A DNA stretch of 64,000 nt from Sphingopyxis sp. (GTDB lineage Bacteria > Pseudomonadota > Alphaproteobacteria > Sphingomonadales > Sphingomonadaceae), in the NCBI GenBank assembly GCA_030145715.1, contig JAIXHQ010000007.1:50709-114708 (forward strand), read 5' to 3'. A program made the translations under genes and the position numbers. Under the pieces are notes generated by a model, which saw only the letters and a program-made list of their open reading frames with translations, was not told where the DNA came from and ran no database searches. This document shows positions 17,135 to 27,344 of this stretch, piece by piece (the first letter of the stretch is position 1; each line of letters starts with the position of its first letter).

Positions 17135-18732
17135 GCCAGCGCCTCGGCGATCAGTCGCCGCGTATTGTCCACCCCGAACAGGGCGATAAAGCTTCCCATG
17201 CGCGGCCCCGCGCTCGATCCCAACAATGTCTCGTACAGCGCCTTGAACCAATCGCGCAGATTTTCAAAGCCATAGGCCTCGTTCTTGCCGATCTCATACA
17301 CGATATTCTGTATGTCGTCGGCGCCGGCATCGGCAGGCAGCGCCGCCAGCCTGTCGTCGAGGTCCCGCAACGCCGCGCCCTCGCCGCCCACCGGCTTGCG
17401 GCGGTTCAGCGTCGGCGCGACATAGTCGCGGTTATACGCCATCGCATTGTCGATCAGGCCGTCGAGTTCGGGATATGTCACGGCGTCCGCACCCGCGACA
17501 TATTGACCCAGATAACGCCAGATCTGGTCCTTCGACGCATCGGCGCCCATCACGCCGACAAGGTTCAGCAGCAACCCGAACGTCACCGGCAATTCGGTCG
17601 CCGGAATCGCTTCGCCGCGCGCGACATGGACATGATGCACCGGATTGCCCAGCTTCTTGTCGCCATCCTGCGCCGGATAATTGCCGCGCATCTGCAGATA
17701 TTCGTCGACCGCCTTTGGCACGACGCCGATGTGCAACTGCTTCGCCGCCTTCGGCTCGCGATAGATATAAAAGGCCAGGCTTTCCTCGCTGCCATAGGAC
17801 AGCCATTGCTCCAGGCTCAGGCCATTGCCCTTCGACTTCGAAATCTTCTCGCCCTTTTCGTCGAGGAACATTTCATAGATCAGCCCCTCGGGCTTGCGCC
17901 CGCCCAGCGCCTTGGCGATCTTGCCCGACTGGACCCCGCTGTCGGTCAGATCCTTGCCGTACATTTCATAGTCGACGCCCAGCGCGACCCAGCGCATCGC
18001 CCAGTCGACCTTCCATTGCAACTTGGCGCCGCCGCCCAGGACCGAATGGGTGATCGTCTCGCCCTCATCCTCGAACGACACCAGCCCGGCGTCGGCATCG
18101 ACGACCGTCACCGGCACCTGCAACACGATCCCCGACTTGGGGCTCACCGGCAGGATCGGCGAATAGGTGGCCGCGCGTTCGGCGCGCAACGTCGGCAACA
18201 TGATGTCGAGGATGTCCTGATTATGGCGCAGGACATTCTTCAACGCATCGTCGAAAGCGCCCGACCGGTAACGGTCGGTCGAACTGACAAATTCATATTC
18301 AAAGCCAAAACGGTCCAGAAACTCGCGCAGCATCGCATTGTTATGATGCGCGAAACTTTCATACTTCCCGAATGGATCGGGAATGACGGTCAGCGGCTTG
18401 CCCAGATATTCGCGCAGCATGTCGCCGTTCGGGATATTGTCGGGAACCTTGCGCAGCCCGTCCATATCGTCGCTGAACGCGACAAGGCGCGTCGGGGCGC
18501 CGCCGGTCAGCGTCTCATACGCCCGGCGCACCATCGTCGTGCGCAGCACCTCGTTGAACGTGCCGATATGCGGCAGGCCCGATGGGCCATATCCCGTTTC
18601 GAACAAGATCGGATCGCCGCCGGGCTTGCCCTGCGGATAGCGTTTGACCAGCTTGCGCGCTTCCTCGAACGGCCAGGCCTTGGACGTTTGCGCGGGTTCG
18701 CGCAGCGAAGGATGAAGGTGCAGGTCAGTCAT
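17131..18732 (-). CDS. lysK: Lysyl-tRNA synthetase, class I
   Basis: This enzyme charges tRNA-Lys. It is of the archaeal-type class I family that replaces the class II LysS in most alphaproteobacteria. The 533-aa protein has the HIGH-like box PHIGTFNE (about 49-56), the KMSKS-like loop KISKSKGNG (about 294-302), and an all-helical anticodon-binding C-terminus. The ATG at 18732 gives the usual MTDLHLHP start; the frame stays open upstream. The asparaginase-like gene is coupled to its 3' end. Confidence 0.95.
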   Translation of the reverse strand: MTDLHLHPSLREPAQTSKAWPFEEARKLVKRYPQGKPGGDPILFETGYGPSGLPHIGTFNEVLRTTMVRRAYETLTGGAPTRLVAFSDDMDGLRKVPDNIPNGDMLREYLGKPLTVIPDPFGKYESFAHHNNAMLREFLDRFGFEYEFVSSTDRYRSGAFDDALKNVLRHNQDILDIMLPTLRAERAATYSPILPVSPKSGIVLQVPVTVVDADAGLVSFEDEGETITHSVLGGGAKLQWKVDWAMRWVALGVDYEMYGKDLTDSGVQSGKIAKALGGRKPEGLIYEMFLDEKGEKISKSKGNGLSLEQWLSYGSEESLAFYIYREPKAAKQLHIGVVPKAVDEYLQMRGNYPAQDGDKKLGNPVHHVHVARGEAIPATELPVTFGLLLNLVGVMGADASKDQIWRYLGQYVAGADAVTYPELDGLIDNAMAYNRDYVAPTLNRRKPVGGEGAALRDLDDRLAALPADAGADDIQNIVYEIGKNEAYGFENLRDWFKALYETLLGSSAGPRMGSFIALFGVDNTRRLIAEALA

Positions 18733-18838
18733 GACAGCGCCCATAGCGGCAAGCCCGCCGCATACGAAAGCAAAATTGTCCCGGCACCGTCCAACATCGT
18801 TACCCGAATATTTACCATAAAGGCCTATCGTCCCGGAC

Positions 18839-19207
18839 ATGGACAGTTTCCGCACCCCCACCGCCCGTGGCCACAAACGGACCGCCGTCGCGATCGACGT
18901 GACCGTCAATGGCGTCCTCAATTTCGTCGACGGCCGGATCACCGACCTGTCCGAAGGCGGCGCGCGGATCGACGGCGCGACGATGCCGGCGCGCTCGCGC
19001 TGCGAAATCCATTATGGCGGGCAAGTCACCTATGCCGTGGTGATGTGGGCCGAACATGACCGGATGGGGGTGCGCTTTCCCTATGAACTGGCGCATGGCC
19101 CGCTCCACGGCGCGCTCTGTCGCGCGCGGACCGCGTCGATGGTCGATCCCTCGCACATCTTCCAATCCGGCCGCCCCGCGACCTTCGGGCGCCGCGGCCT
19201 CAGTTGA
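18839..19207 (+). CDS. Stand-alone PilZ domain protein
   Basis: The 122-aa protein is a single PilZ domain. The DLSEGGARI segment is the (D/N)-x-S-x-x-G motif, while the upstream Arg box is reduced to GHKRTA. PilZ domains bind c-di-GMP, and the weak Arg motif makes binding here uncertain. Its start is 106 bases from the divergent lysK start. Confidence 0.85.
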   Translation: MDSFRTPTARGHKRTAVAIDVTVNGVLNFVDGRITDLSEGGARIDGATMPARSRCEIHYGGQVTYAVVMWAEHDRMGVRFPYELAHGPLHGALCRARTASMVDPSHIFQSGRPATFGRRGLS

Positions 19208-19330
19208 TCGGTCCAGCGGCGTGATCGCCGCGCCCGGTCGACATTCGCATTAAAGCCGCTCGCCGCAATAAAAGTGCCGGGGCCGCCTGGCCGCCTTGCC
19301 GCGTTCGCCTTTTGTCCCTAACCTGCGGCC

Positions 19331-22063
19331 ATGGCGCCCGCACCGCTTTCCCTTCCCGCCGTTCACGCAAGTCATATCGGCATATGGATCGCCGACGCCC
19401 ATGGGCGGGTGCAGCGTGTCGGGCGCGGCGAAGCGATCGCGGCGGTCGCCCAGACGCCCCACCTGCTGCTGAACGCCACTCTGACGGGCGACCGGCTTGG
19501 CTATCCCGAACTGTCGGGACTCGACCTGCTCGAACTGTTCGCCTTTCTCTATCCCGCGCGCTTCGCGGTGCCGACGCCGGCGGGAATCGCCGCGGCGATC
19601 GGACTGTCGCCGCCCGAAAGCGAACAGGAGATCGCAGCTTTCCTGCCGCACGCCGCCGCGACGATGCTCGCCAGCCTCGACGATCCCGACTGGCCCGAAC
19701 GCGAGGGCGCATGGCACGCCATCCAGGCCCTAACGCGACAGCGTTGGCCATGGTCCCCCCACCTCCCCCCCATAAAACAACCGGAAGGCAACGAACGCTG
19801 GCTGTTTTCGCGCCTGCCTGAATGGGAAGAAACGCCGCCCCGCGCCGCGCCGCGACAGGTCAAGATCCATGTCGATGACGTCGCCGCGCGTCTCGACCGA
19901 TTGACCGGCGATGCGGCCGAACGGCGGCCGGGACAACAGGATTATGCGCGGGCAAGCGCCGCGATATTCGAACCGCGCGAACGCAGGGATACGCCGCAAA
20001 TGCTGGTGGCGGAGGCGGGCACCGGCATCGGCAAGACATTGGGCTATCTGGCTCCCGCCAAACAATGGATCGACCAGTCGGCGGGCAGCGTCTGCATCTC
20101 GACCTTTACCAAGGCGCTGCAACGGCAATTGGCGCGGGAGACCGAAAAACTCTACCCCGACGCCGCGACCCATCGCGAAAAGGTGGTCGTGCGCAAGGGT
20201 CGCGAAAATTATCTTTGCCTGCTCAATCTCGAAGACGCCTTGCAGGGCGGTTTTTCGGGGCGCGCGGCGATCCTCGCGCATCTCGTGGCACGCTGGGCCG
20301 CCTATACGCGCGACGGCGACATGGTCGGCGGCGACCTGCCCGGCTGGCTCCCCGCGCTCTTTCGCCGCAACGGGACGACTGCGCTGACCGACCGAAGGGG
20401 TGAGTGCATCTATGCCGGCTGCCCCCATTTTCGCAAATGCTTCATCGAACGATCGGCGCGCGCCGCGACCCAGGCGGACATCGTCATCGCCAACCATGCG
20501 TTGACGATGGTGCAGGCCGCGCGGCCGCGTGATGGCGGCGGCCCGGCGACCCGGCTGATCTTTGATGAGGGCCATCATTTATGGGATGCCGCCGATTCGA
20601 TGTTCGCCGCGGCGCTGACCGGGCAGGAAGCGGTGGAAATTCGCCGCTGGATATTGGGGCCAGAGGGCAAGTCGCGCGGGCGGCGGCGCGGGCTTGCCGC
20701 GCGCCTGGCCGATGTGGCGAGCTATGACGAAGCGGGCGACCGCGCCATTCAGGCGGCGATTGCCGCCGCCGCCGAACTGCCCGGTGACGGCTGGCTCGGC
20801 CGATTGTCCGAGAATGCCCCCTGGGGCGCGATCGAACGGCTGCTCGTCGCGGTGCGCGGACAGGTCTATGCCCGCGCGGTCGAGTCGAAGACCGCCGACA
20901 GCGGCTATGGCCTCGAAACCGAACTCGCCGACCCCGACGCCGCGCTGGTGGCCGCTGCCGCCGGCGCCAGCGATGCGATAGAGGCGCTGCTCCGCCCGCT
21001 GATGGCGCTCGGCAAGCGGCTCGACGCCTTGGTCGACGATCCGCCCGACTGGCTGGATGGTCAGGCCCGGGCGCGCGTCGATGGCGCACGGCACAGCCTT
21101 GGCACCCGCGTCGATACATTGGGCGGCTGGCTGTCGCTGCTGGGCCGCATCGGCGGACCCGCGGATCCCGATTTCGTCGACTGGCTTGCGGTTGACCGAT
21201 ATGACGGGCGCGAATTCGACACGGGTCTGCACCGCCACTGGCTCGATCCGGCCAAACCGATAGCCGAAATTGTCTACCGCCCGGCGCACGGCGTGCTGGT
21301 GACGTCGGCAACGCTGCGGAACGGCGGCCATGGCAGCGGCGGCTGGGCCGACGCCGACATTCGGTCCGGGGCGCGGCACATGGACGGCGGTGTCCGGCAT
21401 TTCGCCGTGCCCAGCCCGTTCGATTATGCGCGCCAGTCCGAAGTGCTGATCGTCACCGATATCGCCCGCGGCGACCTTTCCGCGCTTGCCGGTGCTTACA
21501 GTCGCCTGATCGAAGCGTCGGGGGGCGGCGCATTGGGATTGTTCAGCGCGATCCGTCGGCTGCGCATCGTTCACGCGCGCATTGCCGATCGCCTGGCGCG
21601 CGCCGGACTGCCGCTTTATGCCCAGCATGTCGATCCGCTCGACACCGGCACCCTCGTCGATATTTTCCGCGCCGATCCGCACGCATCGCTGCTCGGCACC
21701 GACGCGCTGCGCGACGGGGTCGATGTACCCGGCGAATCGCTGCGCCTCGTCGTCATGGAGGGCGTCCCATGGCCCCGCCCGACGATCCTCCACGCGGCGC
21801 GGCGCGCGGCGCAGGGCGGCGGCGCCTATGACGACATGGTCATCCGGGGCCGCATCGGGCAGGCTTTCGGTCGCCTGATCCGCCGCGCCGACGATTTCGG
21901 CCAGTTCGTCATGCTCTCACCCAGCTTTCCCTCCCGCCTTCTCAGCGCCTTTCCAGACGGTACGCCCATTCGGCGCCTGCCGCTCGACGAAGCGGTGAAT
22001 CATGTGGCCGAGGCGAATGTCGAAAGGCGAAAAAGCGCGTTTGCCGCCTTTTCACCGTCATAA
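19331..22063 (+). CDS. DinG/XPD-family ATP-dependent DNA helicase
   Basis: The 910-aa superfamily 2 helicase has Walker A AEAGTGIGKT (about 226-235). Iron-sulfur cluster cysteines follow (Cys near 296 in ENYLCLLN, then CIYAGCPHFRKC at 358-369), and a DEGH box near 411. The C-terminal helicase half has GTDALRDGVDVPGE and GRIGQAFGRLIRR. It unwinds 5' to 3', most likely in repair or at R-loops. The first ~190 residues are not part of the helicase core. The sixA-like gene follows after 57 bases. Confidence 0.92.
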   Translation: MAPAPLSLPAVHASHIGIWIADAHGRVQRVGRGEAIAAVAQTPHLLLNATLTGDRLGYPELSGLDLLELFAFLYPARFAVPTPAGIAAAIGLSPPESEQEIAAFLPHAAATMLASLDDPDWPEREGAWHAIQALTRQRWPWSPHLPPIKQPEGNERWLFSRLPEWEETPPRAAPRQVKIHVDDVAARLDRLTGDAAERRPGQQDYARASAAIFEPRERRDTPQMLVAEAGTGIGKTLGYLAPAKQWIDQSAGSVCISTFTKALQRQLARETEKLYPDAATHREKVVVRKGRENYLCLLNLEDALQGGFSGRAAILAHLVARWAAYTRDGDMVGGDLPGWLPALFRRNGTTALTDRRGECIYAGCPHFRKCFIERSARAATQADIVIANHALTMVQAARPRDGGGPATRLIFDEGHHLWDAADSMFAAALTGQEAVEIRRWILGPEGKSRGRRRGLAARLADVASYDEAGDRAIQAAIAAAAELPGDGWLGRLSENAPWGAIERLLVAVRGQVYARAVESKTADSGYGLETELADPDAALVAAAAGASDAIEALLRPLMALGKRLDALVDDPPDWLDGQARARVDGARHSLGTRVDTLGGWLSLLGRIGGPADPDFVDWLAVDRYDGREFDTGLHRHWLDPAKPIAEIVYRPAHGVLVTSATLRNGGHGSGGWADADIRSGARHMDGGVRHFAVPSPFDYARQSEVLIVTDIARGDLSALAGAYSRLIEASGGGALGLFSAIRRLRIVHARIADRLARAGLPLYAQHVDPLDTGTLVDIFRADPHASLLGTDALRDGVDVPGESLRLVVMEGVPWPRPTILHAARRAAQGGGAYDDMVIRGRIGQAFGRLIRRADDFGQFVMLSPSFPSRLLSAFPDGTPIRRLPLDEAVNHVAEANVERRKSAFAAFSPS

Positions 22064-22120
22064 GTTTCCGGCACAAGGCCCGCTTATCGACGGCTTGGCG
22101 CAGCGGCGCGGGGAGAGATT

Positions 22121-22672
22121 TTGAAGACTTTGACGATCCTGCGCCACGCCAAATCGGGTTGGGACGTTCAGGTCGAGCGCGATTTCGACCGCCCGATCAA
22201 TAAACGCGGCGCGCGCGGCGCGGACCTGGTCGGTCAATGGCTGAAACGGCAAAAGCTGCCGGTCGATCGCATCATTGCCTCGCCTGCGGTGCGCGTGACC
22301 GAAACGCTCGACATTTTTCAGCCTGCCGCCGACCTCGACATGATCGAGCCGCATTGGGACCGCCGTATCTATCTCGCGTCCGCCGCGACGCTGATCGACG
22401 TGATCCGCGACACCGGCAAGGATGCCGAACATCTGCTGATTTCAGGGCATAATCCAGGGCTGGAGGATCTGATCCTGATGCTGGTTCCCGAATCGCCAGA
22501 CGATGAACTGCGCGCGAAGGTAGAGGAAAAGCTGCCGACGTCGGCACTGGCGCGGCTCGAAATCGCTATCGACGACTGGCATAGTCTCGATACGCAGAGC
22601 GCCCGTTTCGCCGCGTTCATTCGTCCTCGCGACCTAGACCCGTCCCTCGGACCCGCGATGGATCGGGACTAG
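22121..22672 (+). CDS. SixA-like phosphohistidine phosphatase
   Basis: The 183-aa histidine phosphatase has LTILRHAKSGWD (RHG-type motif, catalytic His9), ASPAVRVTET and the second catalytic His in LISGHNPGLE. E. coli SixA removes phosphate from phosphohistidine of PTS NPr or HPt domains; the target here is unknown. The start is TTG, with GGGGAGA immediately upstream. Confidence 0.9.
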   Translation: MKTLTILRHAKSGWDVQVERDFDRPINKRGARGADLVGQWLKRQKLPVDRIIASPAVRVTETLDIFQPAADLDMIEPHWDRRIYLASAATLIDVIRDTGKDAEHLLISGHNPGLEDLILMLVPESPDDELRAKVEEKLPTSALARLEIAIDDWHSLDTQSARFAAFIRPRDLDPSLGPAMDRD

Positions 22673-22689
22673 ATCCCGTCCCCCCCATT

Positions 22690-23103
22690 TTAGCGGAGAG
22701 CCGCGGCGAGCCGCTGGCGGAGCGCGATCAGCGCCGCGACCGGAACCCCTGCCCCACCCCCGGAGATCATCGTGGGATCGGACGCAGCAGCCTGTGACGC
22801 GGGCACGGATGTTCCATCGATCAGGTCAGCCGTGTCGGACAGCGCCTTGCGCGCGCCCTCTACGGTAAAGCCCTGCACATGCAGCAGATGATGAATGCGT
22901 TCGACGAGCGCGACATCTTCGGCGCGGTAATAGCGGCGCCGTCCCGACCGCTGGAGCGGCTTCAACTGCGGAAACCGCGTTTCCCAATAACGCAGAACAT
23001 GCGTGGGGACACCGACCCGCGCCGCCAGTTCGCCGATGGCCAGCATCGCCGCTGGCGTCTTTCCCCTGCCATCGTCGGACATATCGGCATCGGCCACAGA
23101 CAA
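22690..23103 (-). CDS. MerR-family transcriptional regulator
   Basis: The 137-aa protein starts with a MerR winged helix (LAIGELAARVGVPTHVLRYWETRF, with RRYYRAEDVALVERI). A short dimerisation helix and an Ala/Ser-rich tail without metal-binding Cys follow. It lies 8 bases after ihfA, an adjacency frequent in alphaproteobacteria. Its effector and targets are unknown. A second in-frame ATG lies 7 codons in and may be the true start. Confidence 0.9.
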   Translation of the reverse strand: MSVADADMSDDGRGKTPAAMLAIGELAARVGVPTHVLRYWETRFPQLKPLQRSGRRRYYRAEDVALVERIHHLLHVQGFTVEGARKALSDTADLIDGTSVPASQAAASDPTMISGGGAGVPVAALIALRQRLAAALR

Positions 23104-23111
23104 AGTCCAGC

Positions 23112-23405
23112 CTATTTCCCGGCGACCCTGGCGCGCATCGTCTGGCTGGCGCGAAAAGTCATGACCCGGCGCGGCAGGATCGGCACTTCGATACCTGTCT
23201 TGGGATTGCGGCCAATACGCTCTGCCTTGTCGCGCAGCACAAAGGTTCCGAAACCCGAAATCTTCACATTCTGACCGGCCGCCAGCGCGTCGGACATATG
23301 ATCGAGAATCGATTCGACGATGGTCGCCGATTCATTGCGCGACAGACCCACCTGCTGGTTGATCTGAGCCGCGATGTCGGCCCGGGTAAGCGTTCCTGCG
23401 GTCAT
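23112..23405 (-). CDS. ihfA: Integration host factor subunit alpha
   Basis: IHF-alpha forms with IHF-beta the DNA-bending heterodimer used in recombination, replication and sigma-54 promoters. The 97-aa product has [20 protein letters not shown], the core [21 protein letters not shown] and the DNA-arm region [15 protein letters not shown]. It is separated from fabH by a 174-base gap and followed at once by the MerR gene. Confidence 0.95.
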   Translation of the reverse strand: MTAGTLTRADIAAQINQQVGLSRNESATIVESILDHMSDALAAGQNVKISGFGTFVLRDKAERIGRNPKTGIEVPILPRRVMTFRASQTMRARVAGK

Positions 23406-23579
23406 GATGATCCCTCCCCCTCACTGAAGCGAAAATGCCTGTCCGGATCCCTGACGGCCCCCACCGTCGCGAGTCCAGTGTGTCTGTGTAACAAAAGCGA
23501 ATTAATCCGCCAAACTGAAACGGATGGAGCGAGAAGTTGATGCGGTGAATTTTCGCTGCCAGCATCAGGCCGCGTGAAA

Positions 23580-24545
23580 TCAGACGCGCAGGACCGCCGC
23601 GCCCCAGGTAAAGCCGCCGCCCATCGCTTCCAGCACGACCAGATCGCCGCGCTTGATACGGCCATCACGCACCGCAAGGTCGAGCGCGAGCGGCACCGAC
23701 GCGGCCGAGGTATTGGCGTGCTGATCGACGGTCAGCACCACGCGATCGGCGGGTAATCCCAGCTTTTTCGCGGTGGCGTCGATAATCCGCTTGTTCGCCT
23801 GATGCGGCACGACCCAGTCGATCTGATCCGCCGACAGGCCGGCGTCGGCCATCACTTCGCCCAGCACCGATGCCAGGTTGGTGACCGCATGGCGGAATAC
23901 TTCGCGGCCTTGCATCCGGACATGGCCGACCGTCCCCGTCGTGGACGGTCCGCCATCGACGTAAAGCATCTCCGAATATTTACCCTCGGCATGCAGCCGC
24001 GTCGCTAGGATGCCCTGGTCGTCGGCGACGTCCCGGGCCGACAGGACGACCGCGCCCGCTCCGTCGCCGAAAAGAACGCAGGTCGTACGGTCTTCCCAAT
24101 CGAGGATGCGGCTGAACGTTTCCGAACCGATCACCAGCGCATGGGCGGCGGCACCGGTCCGCAGCATCGAATCGGCGACCGAAACGGCATAGAGAAAACC
24201 CGAACAGACCGCCGCGACGTCGAACGCGATACAGTCGTCTACACCGATCAGCGCCTGCACCTTGGTCGCGGTGGCCGGGAACGTGTTGTCGGGGGTCGCG
24301 GTGGCGACGATAATCAGGCCAATATCGGACGGGTTCAATCCCGCCGCGCTCAGCGCCTCACGCGCCGCCGCCGCGCCCAGCGTCGCCGTTGTTTCGTCAG
24401 GCTCGGCGATGTGGCGGAAACGGATACCGGTCCGTTCGACGATCCACTCGTCGCTGGTATCGACCCGTTGCGCCAGTTCGGCATTGGACACCCGCGTCCG
24501 CGGCAGGGCCGATCCCGTGCCGGCCAGAATTGCACGGCGCGTCAC
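23580..24545 (-). CDS. fabH: 3-oxoacyl-[acyl-carrier-protein] synthase III
   Basis: KAS III starts fatty acid synthesis by condensing acetyl-CoA with malonyl-ACP. The 321-aa protein shows the catalytic triad: Cys in [12 protein letters not shown], His in [10 protein letters not shown] and Asn in [10 protein letters not shown], plus the glycine-rich GDGAGAVVL and the terminal [12 protein letters not shown]. The GTG at 24545 overlaps the plsX stop (GTGA); longer in-frame starts fall inside plsX and are rejected. Confidence 0.95.
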   Translation of the reverse strand: MTRRAILAGTGSALPRTRVSNAELAQRVDTSDEWIVERTGIRFRHIAEPDETTATLGAAAAREALSAAGLNPSDIGLIIVATATPDNTFPATATKVQALIGVDDCIAFDVAAVCSGFLYAVSVADSMLRTGAAAHALVIGSETFSRILDWEDRTTCVLFGDGAGAVVLSARDVADDQGILATRLHAEGKYSEMLYVDGGPSTTGTVGHVRMQGREVFRHAVTNLASVLGEVMADAGLSADQIDWVVPHQANKRIIDATAKKLGLPADRVVLTVDQHANTSAASVPLALDLAVRDGRIKRGDLVVLEAMGGGFTWGAAVLRV

Positions 24546-25576
24546 GCGGCTTCGCCGCTGCGGAAATTCGCGAGATCCTCGGTCACCTGACGGGTTATAT
24601 CCTTTTCGATCAATTCGGCGCAAAGATGGACGCAGTTTGCGACCCCCTTGTCGTCGGCGCTGCCATGGCTTTTGAGCACGACACCGTTCAGGCCAAGGAA
24701 CACCGCGCCATTGTGATTATTGGGGTCGAGATGGTGCCGCAGCAGTTCCGTCGCGGGTCGCGAGATCAGGAAACCGATCTTCGAACGCACGGAACTGGTA
24801 AAGGCGCGGCGCAACAGGTCGGTGACGAAACGCGCCGTCCCCTCCATCGTTTTCAACGCGATATTGCCCGAAAAACCGTCATGGACGATGACATCGACGT
24901 CGCCGCGCGACAATTTGTCGCCCTCGATAAAGCCCGTGAACTCCATCGGCAGCCCCTCTGCCGCACGAAGCATCGCGGCGGCATCGCGGATTTCGTCGGT
25001 GCCCTTCAATTCCTCGGTGCCGATATTCAGCAGCGCGACGCGCGGACGTTCCAGCCCCATCGCGGTGCGCGCATAGGCCGCACCCATGACCGCGAACTGC
25101 GTCAGATTGGTCGCGTCGCAGTCGGTGTTGGCACCAAGATCAAGCATCACGACGTCATTATCGCCGAGCGACGGCAGCAGCGCGGCAAGCGCCGGCCGGT
25201 CGATCCCGGGCATGGTCCTGAGCGCAAGCTTGGCCATCGCCATCAGCGCGCCGGTGTTTCCCGCGGAGACGGCACCGCCGGCATCGCCGCGCTTTACCGC
25301 GTCGATGGCCAGCCCCATGGACGTGCTTTTCGCCTTGCGCAGCGCCTGGCTCGGCTTGTCCTCGCCCGACACGACGCCGTCGGTATGGATGATGTCCGAC
25401 GCCGCGCGCAGATTGGGGTGATTTTCCAGCGCCGCCTTGATCTGCGCTTCGTCGCCGACAAGGATAAAGCGAAGGCCGTCGTGCTTGTGGCGCGCCATGG
25501 CTGCGCCGGCGAGCATCACGCGCACGCCGACGTCACCGCCCATCGCATCGATTGCGATTCGCGGTGTCAGTGCCAT
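24542..25576 (-). CDS. plsX: Phosphate acyltransferase PlsX
   Basis: PlsX converts acyl-ACP to acyl phosphate for PlsY in phospholipid synthesis. The 344-aa product begins [19 protein letters not shown] and has the family segments [14 protein letters not shown] and [15 protein letters not shown]. It lies 22 bases after rpmF and overlaps fabH, the usual rpmF-plsX-fabH operon. Confidence 0.96.
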   Translation of the reverse strand: MALTPRIAIDAMGGDVGVRVMLAGAAMARHKHDGLRFILVGDEAQIKAALENHPNLRAASDIIHTDGVVSGEDKPSQALRKAKSTSMGLAIDAVKRGDAGGAVSAGNTGALMAMAKLALRTMPGIDRPALAALLPSLGDNDVVMLDLGANTDCDATNLTQFAVMGAAYARTAMGLERPRVALLNIGTEELKGTDEIRDAAAMLRAAEGLPMEFTGFIEGDKLSRGDVDVIVHDGFSGNIALKTMEGTARFVTDLLRRAFTSSVRSKIGFLISRPATELLRHHLDPNNHNGAVFLGLNGVVLKSHGSADDKGVANCVHLCAELIEKDITRQVTEDLANFRSGEAA

Positions 25577-25598
25577 TTAATGCCCTCCGGCTTGAATT

Positions 25599-25778
25599 TT
25601 ATGCGCCGACCGACACCACTTCACGGCCATTATAATGGCCGCAGGCGTTGCACAGGTTGTGCGGACGCTTCAGCTCGCCACAGTTCGGGCATTCCTGAAA
25701 GGCTTCAACCTTCAGGCTGTCGTGGCTGCGGCGCATGCCGCGCTTCGAGGGCGAGGTTTTTCGCTTGGGAACGGCCAT
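25599..25778 (-). CDS. rpmF: 50S ribosomal protein L32
   Basis: The 59-aa protein begins [19 protein letters not shown] and has the zinc-type cysteines [18 protein letters not shown], matching Zn-binding (C+) L32. AGGAA lies before the ATG. It heads the fatty-acid operon, linking ribosome output with lipid synthesis as in many bacteria. Confidence 0.96.
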   Translation of the reverse strand: MAVPKRKTSPSKRGMRRSHDSLKVEAFQECPNCGELKRPHNLCNACGHYNGREVVSVGA

Positions 25779-26185
25779 GATATTTCCTGCATTCTCAAAT
25801 AGTGTGTCACGAATCGGCTACCCGGATTTGTCGTCCCCGTCGCCGGAAATGACTGGCCCGCCCGCCAAGCCGAAGCCCAAACCTGCCCGATTAGTGCAGG
25901 AAGAATCTTCCGCCGGAGGGTGCCTCAACGCCAGATGGTGTCGGGTGCCGGATCGGGCGCGGCTATAGCGTTTTTCCCTGCAAAGGCAACCCCCGTGGCG
26001 CAGGCGCCTGATGGCTGGCTCGGCATGGCTGGCCGGGTCGAACATCCAACAGGACCGCGACGGCACGGACGCCAGAACCGCCCGGTCGTGACGACGGTCG
26101 ACAAAGCCCCGACTTGCCCTCTTTGCGTCCCGATGCCAAACCCCTGCCGGACCGGCAAAGCAGCCGGCAATTTGGGGGAATCGAT
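25779..26185. other. Intergenic region between rpmF and the MAPEG gene
   Basis: No gene is supported in these 407 bases. The left half should carry the rpmF leader and promoter (25962-25989). I see nothing distinctive in the rest before the MAPEG ribosome site. Confidence 0.6.
25962..25989 (-). promoter_or_regulatory. Predicted promoter of the rpmF operon
   Basis: On the minus strand TTGCCT (25989-25984) and TATAGC (25967-25962) are 16 bases apart, about 185 bases before the rpmF ATG. The -10 hexamer is the same as that proposed for ctaC. Confidence 0.45.
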
Positions 26186-26626
26186 ATGATAATCTTGCCG
26201 ATCAGCATGACGATCGCGGCCGGGGCGGCGCTGATCAACCTGTGGCTTTCGATCCGTATCGGCCGCATCCGGACAAAGGAAAAGCTGTTTATCGGCGACG
26301 GCGGCAACGATCTTTTGACGCGGCGGATGCGCGCGCATAGCAATTTCGTCGAAAACACCGCCTTTGTCCTCATCCTGCTTGCGCTGATCGAACTCGGCCT
26401 TGGCTCGTCGCTTTGGCTGTGGGGTGTCGGCGCGCTCTATCTCGTCGGGCGCATCCTGCACGCGTGGGGCATGGACGGGATGATGTGGGGCCGCATCGCG
26501 GGCGCGGCCATCACCATGCTGACCCAGCTTGGCCTTGCGATCGGCGCGCTTGCCATCGTCTATCTGACGCCCACCACGATCGCGACGAGCCCGATCGGGA
26601 ACGACGTCGTGGTTGCTCCGCGCTAA
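26186..26626 (+). CDS. MAPEG family membrane protein
   Basis: The 146-aa protein has four hydrophobic helices and the central MRAHSNFVENTAFVLILLAL signature of MAPEG proteins (glutathione-dependent membrane enzymes). HAWGMDG follows in the third helix. The activity is unknown; glutathione transferase or peroxidase is the family expectation. The ATG at 26186 is preceded by GGGGGAA; the frame is open upstream but weakly. Confidence 0.88.
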   Translation: MIILPISMTIAAGAALINLWLSIRIGRIRTKEKLFIGDGGNDLLTRRMRAHSNFVENTAFVLILLALIELGLGSSLWLWGVGALYLVGRILHAWGMDGMMWGRIAGAAITMLTQLGLAIGALAIVYLTPTTIATSPIGNDVVVAPR

Positions 26627-26633
26627 GCCGGTT

Positions 26634-27299
26634 TTAGCTACCCAGCGCCAAATCGCTCACGAACGGGTTGGTTCGCCGTTCGTGGGCGAAATTGCTGTGC
26701 GCGCCGTGCCCCGGCAGAAAGGTTGTATCGCCGCCGAGCGGCCACAGTTTTTGCGTGATCGAATCGAGCAATTGCTGATGGTCGCCGCGGGGGAAATCGG
26801 TGCGGCCGATCGACCCCTGAAACAGCACGTCGCCGACGATGGCAAGTTTGGACGGCGCATGGTGAAACACGACATGGCCGGGCGTGTGGCCCGGACAATG
26901 AATGACGTCGATCTCCAGATTGCCCACCGTCACCGTGTCGCCATCGACCAGCCAGCGATCGGGTTCAAAGGATTCGCCGACCATGCCAAAGCGCGCGCCG
27001 TCCTCGGCAAAGGCGTCGATCCAGAACCGGTCGTCCTCGTGCGGCCCCTCGATCGGCACGCCGAGTTCCTTCGCCAGCATTCCCGCCTGCCCACAATGGT
27101 CCATATGGCCATGGGTGACGAGGATCTTCTCGACCTCCACACCGGTCTGGCGCACAGCCTCCTTCAGCTTGGGCAGGTCGCCGCCGGGATCGACAAACGC
27201 CGCCTTGTTGGTCGCGGTGCACCACAGCAATGTGCAATTCTGCTGAAAAGCGGTGACGGGCACGATCGCGGCGCGCATCGGTGGGTTGGGAGCATTCAT
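26634..27299 (-). CDS. Metallo-beta-lactamase-fold hydrolase (glyoxalase II/YcbL-like)
   Basis: The 221-aa single-domain protein has the MBL zinc motif THGHMDH (62-68), then CPGHTPGHVVFH, GDVLFQGSIGRTDFP and LPGHG. The GSIGRTD box is typical of YcbL/glyoxalase II-type thioester hydrolases. The extended C-terminal glutathione-binding domain of true GloB is absent. The ATG at 27299 is preferred over one 12 codons upstream. It is convergent with the MAPEG gene. Confidence 0.9.
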   Translation of the reverse strand: MNAPNPPMRAAIVPVTAFQQNCTLLWCTATNKAAFVDPGGDLPKLKEAVRQTGVEVEKILVTHGHMDHCGQAGMLAKELGVPIEGPHEDDRFWIDAFAEDGARFGMVGESFEPDRWLVDGDTVTVGNLEIDVIHCPGHTPGHVVFHHAPSKLAIVGDVLFQGSIGRTDFPRGDHQQLLDSITQKLWPLGGDTTFLPGHGAHSNFAHERRTNPFVSDLALGS

Positions 27300-27344
27300 G
27301 GCAGACGATGTGGGCAAAGCGGGCGGATTTGGCAAGTCCGCGCC

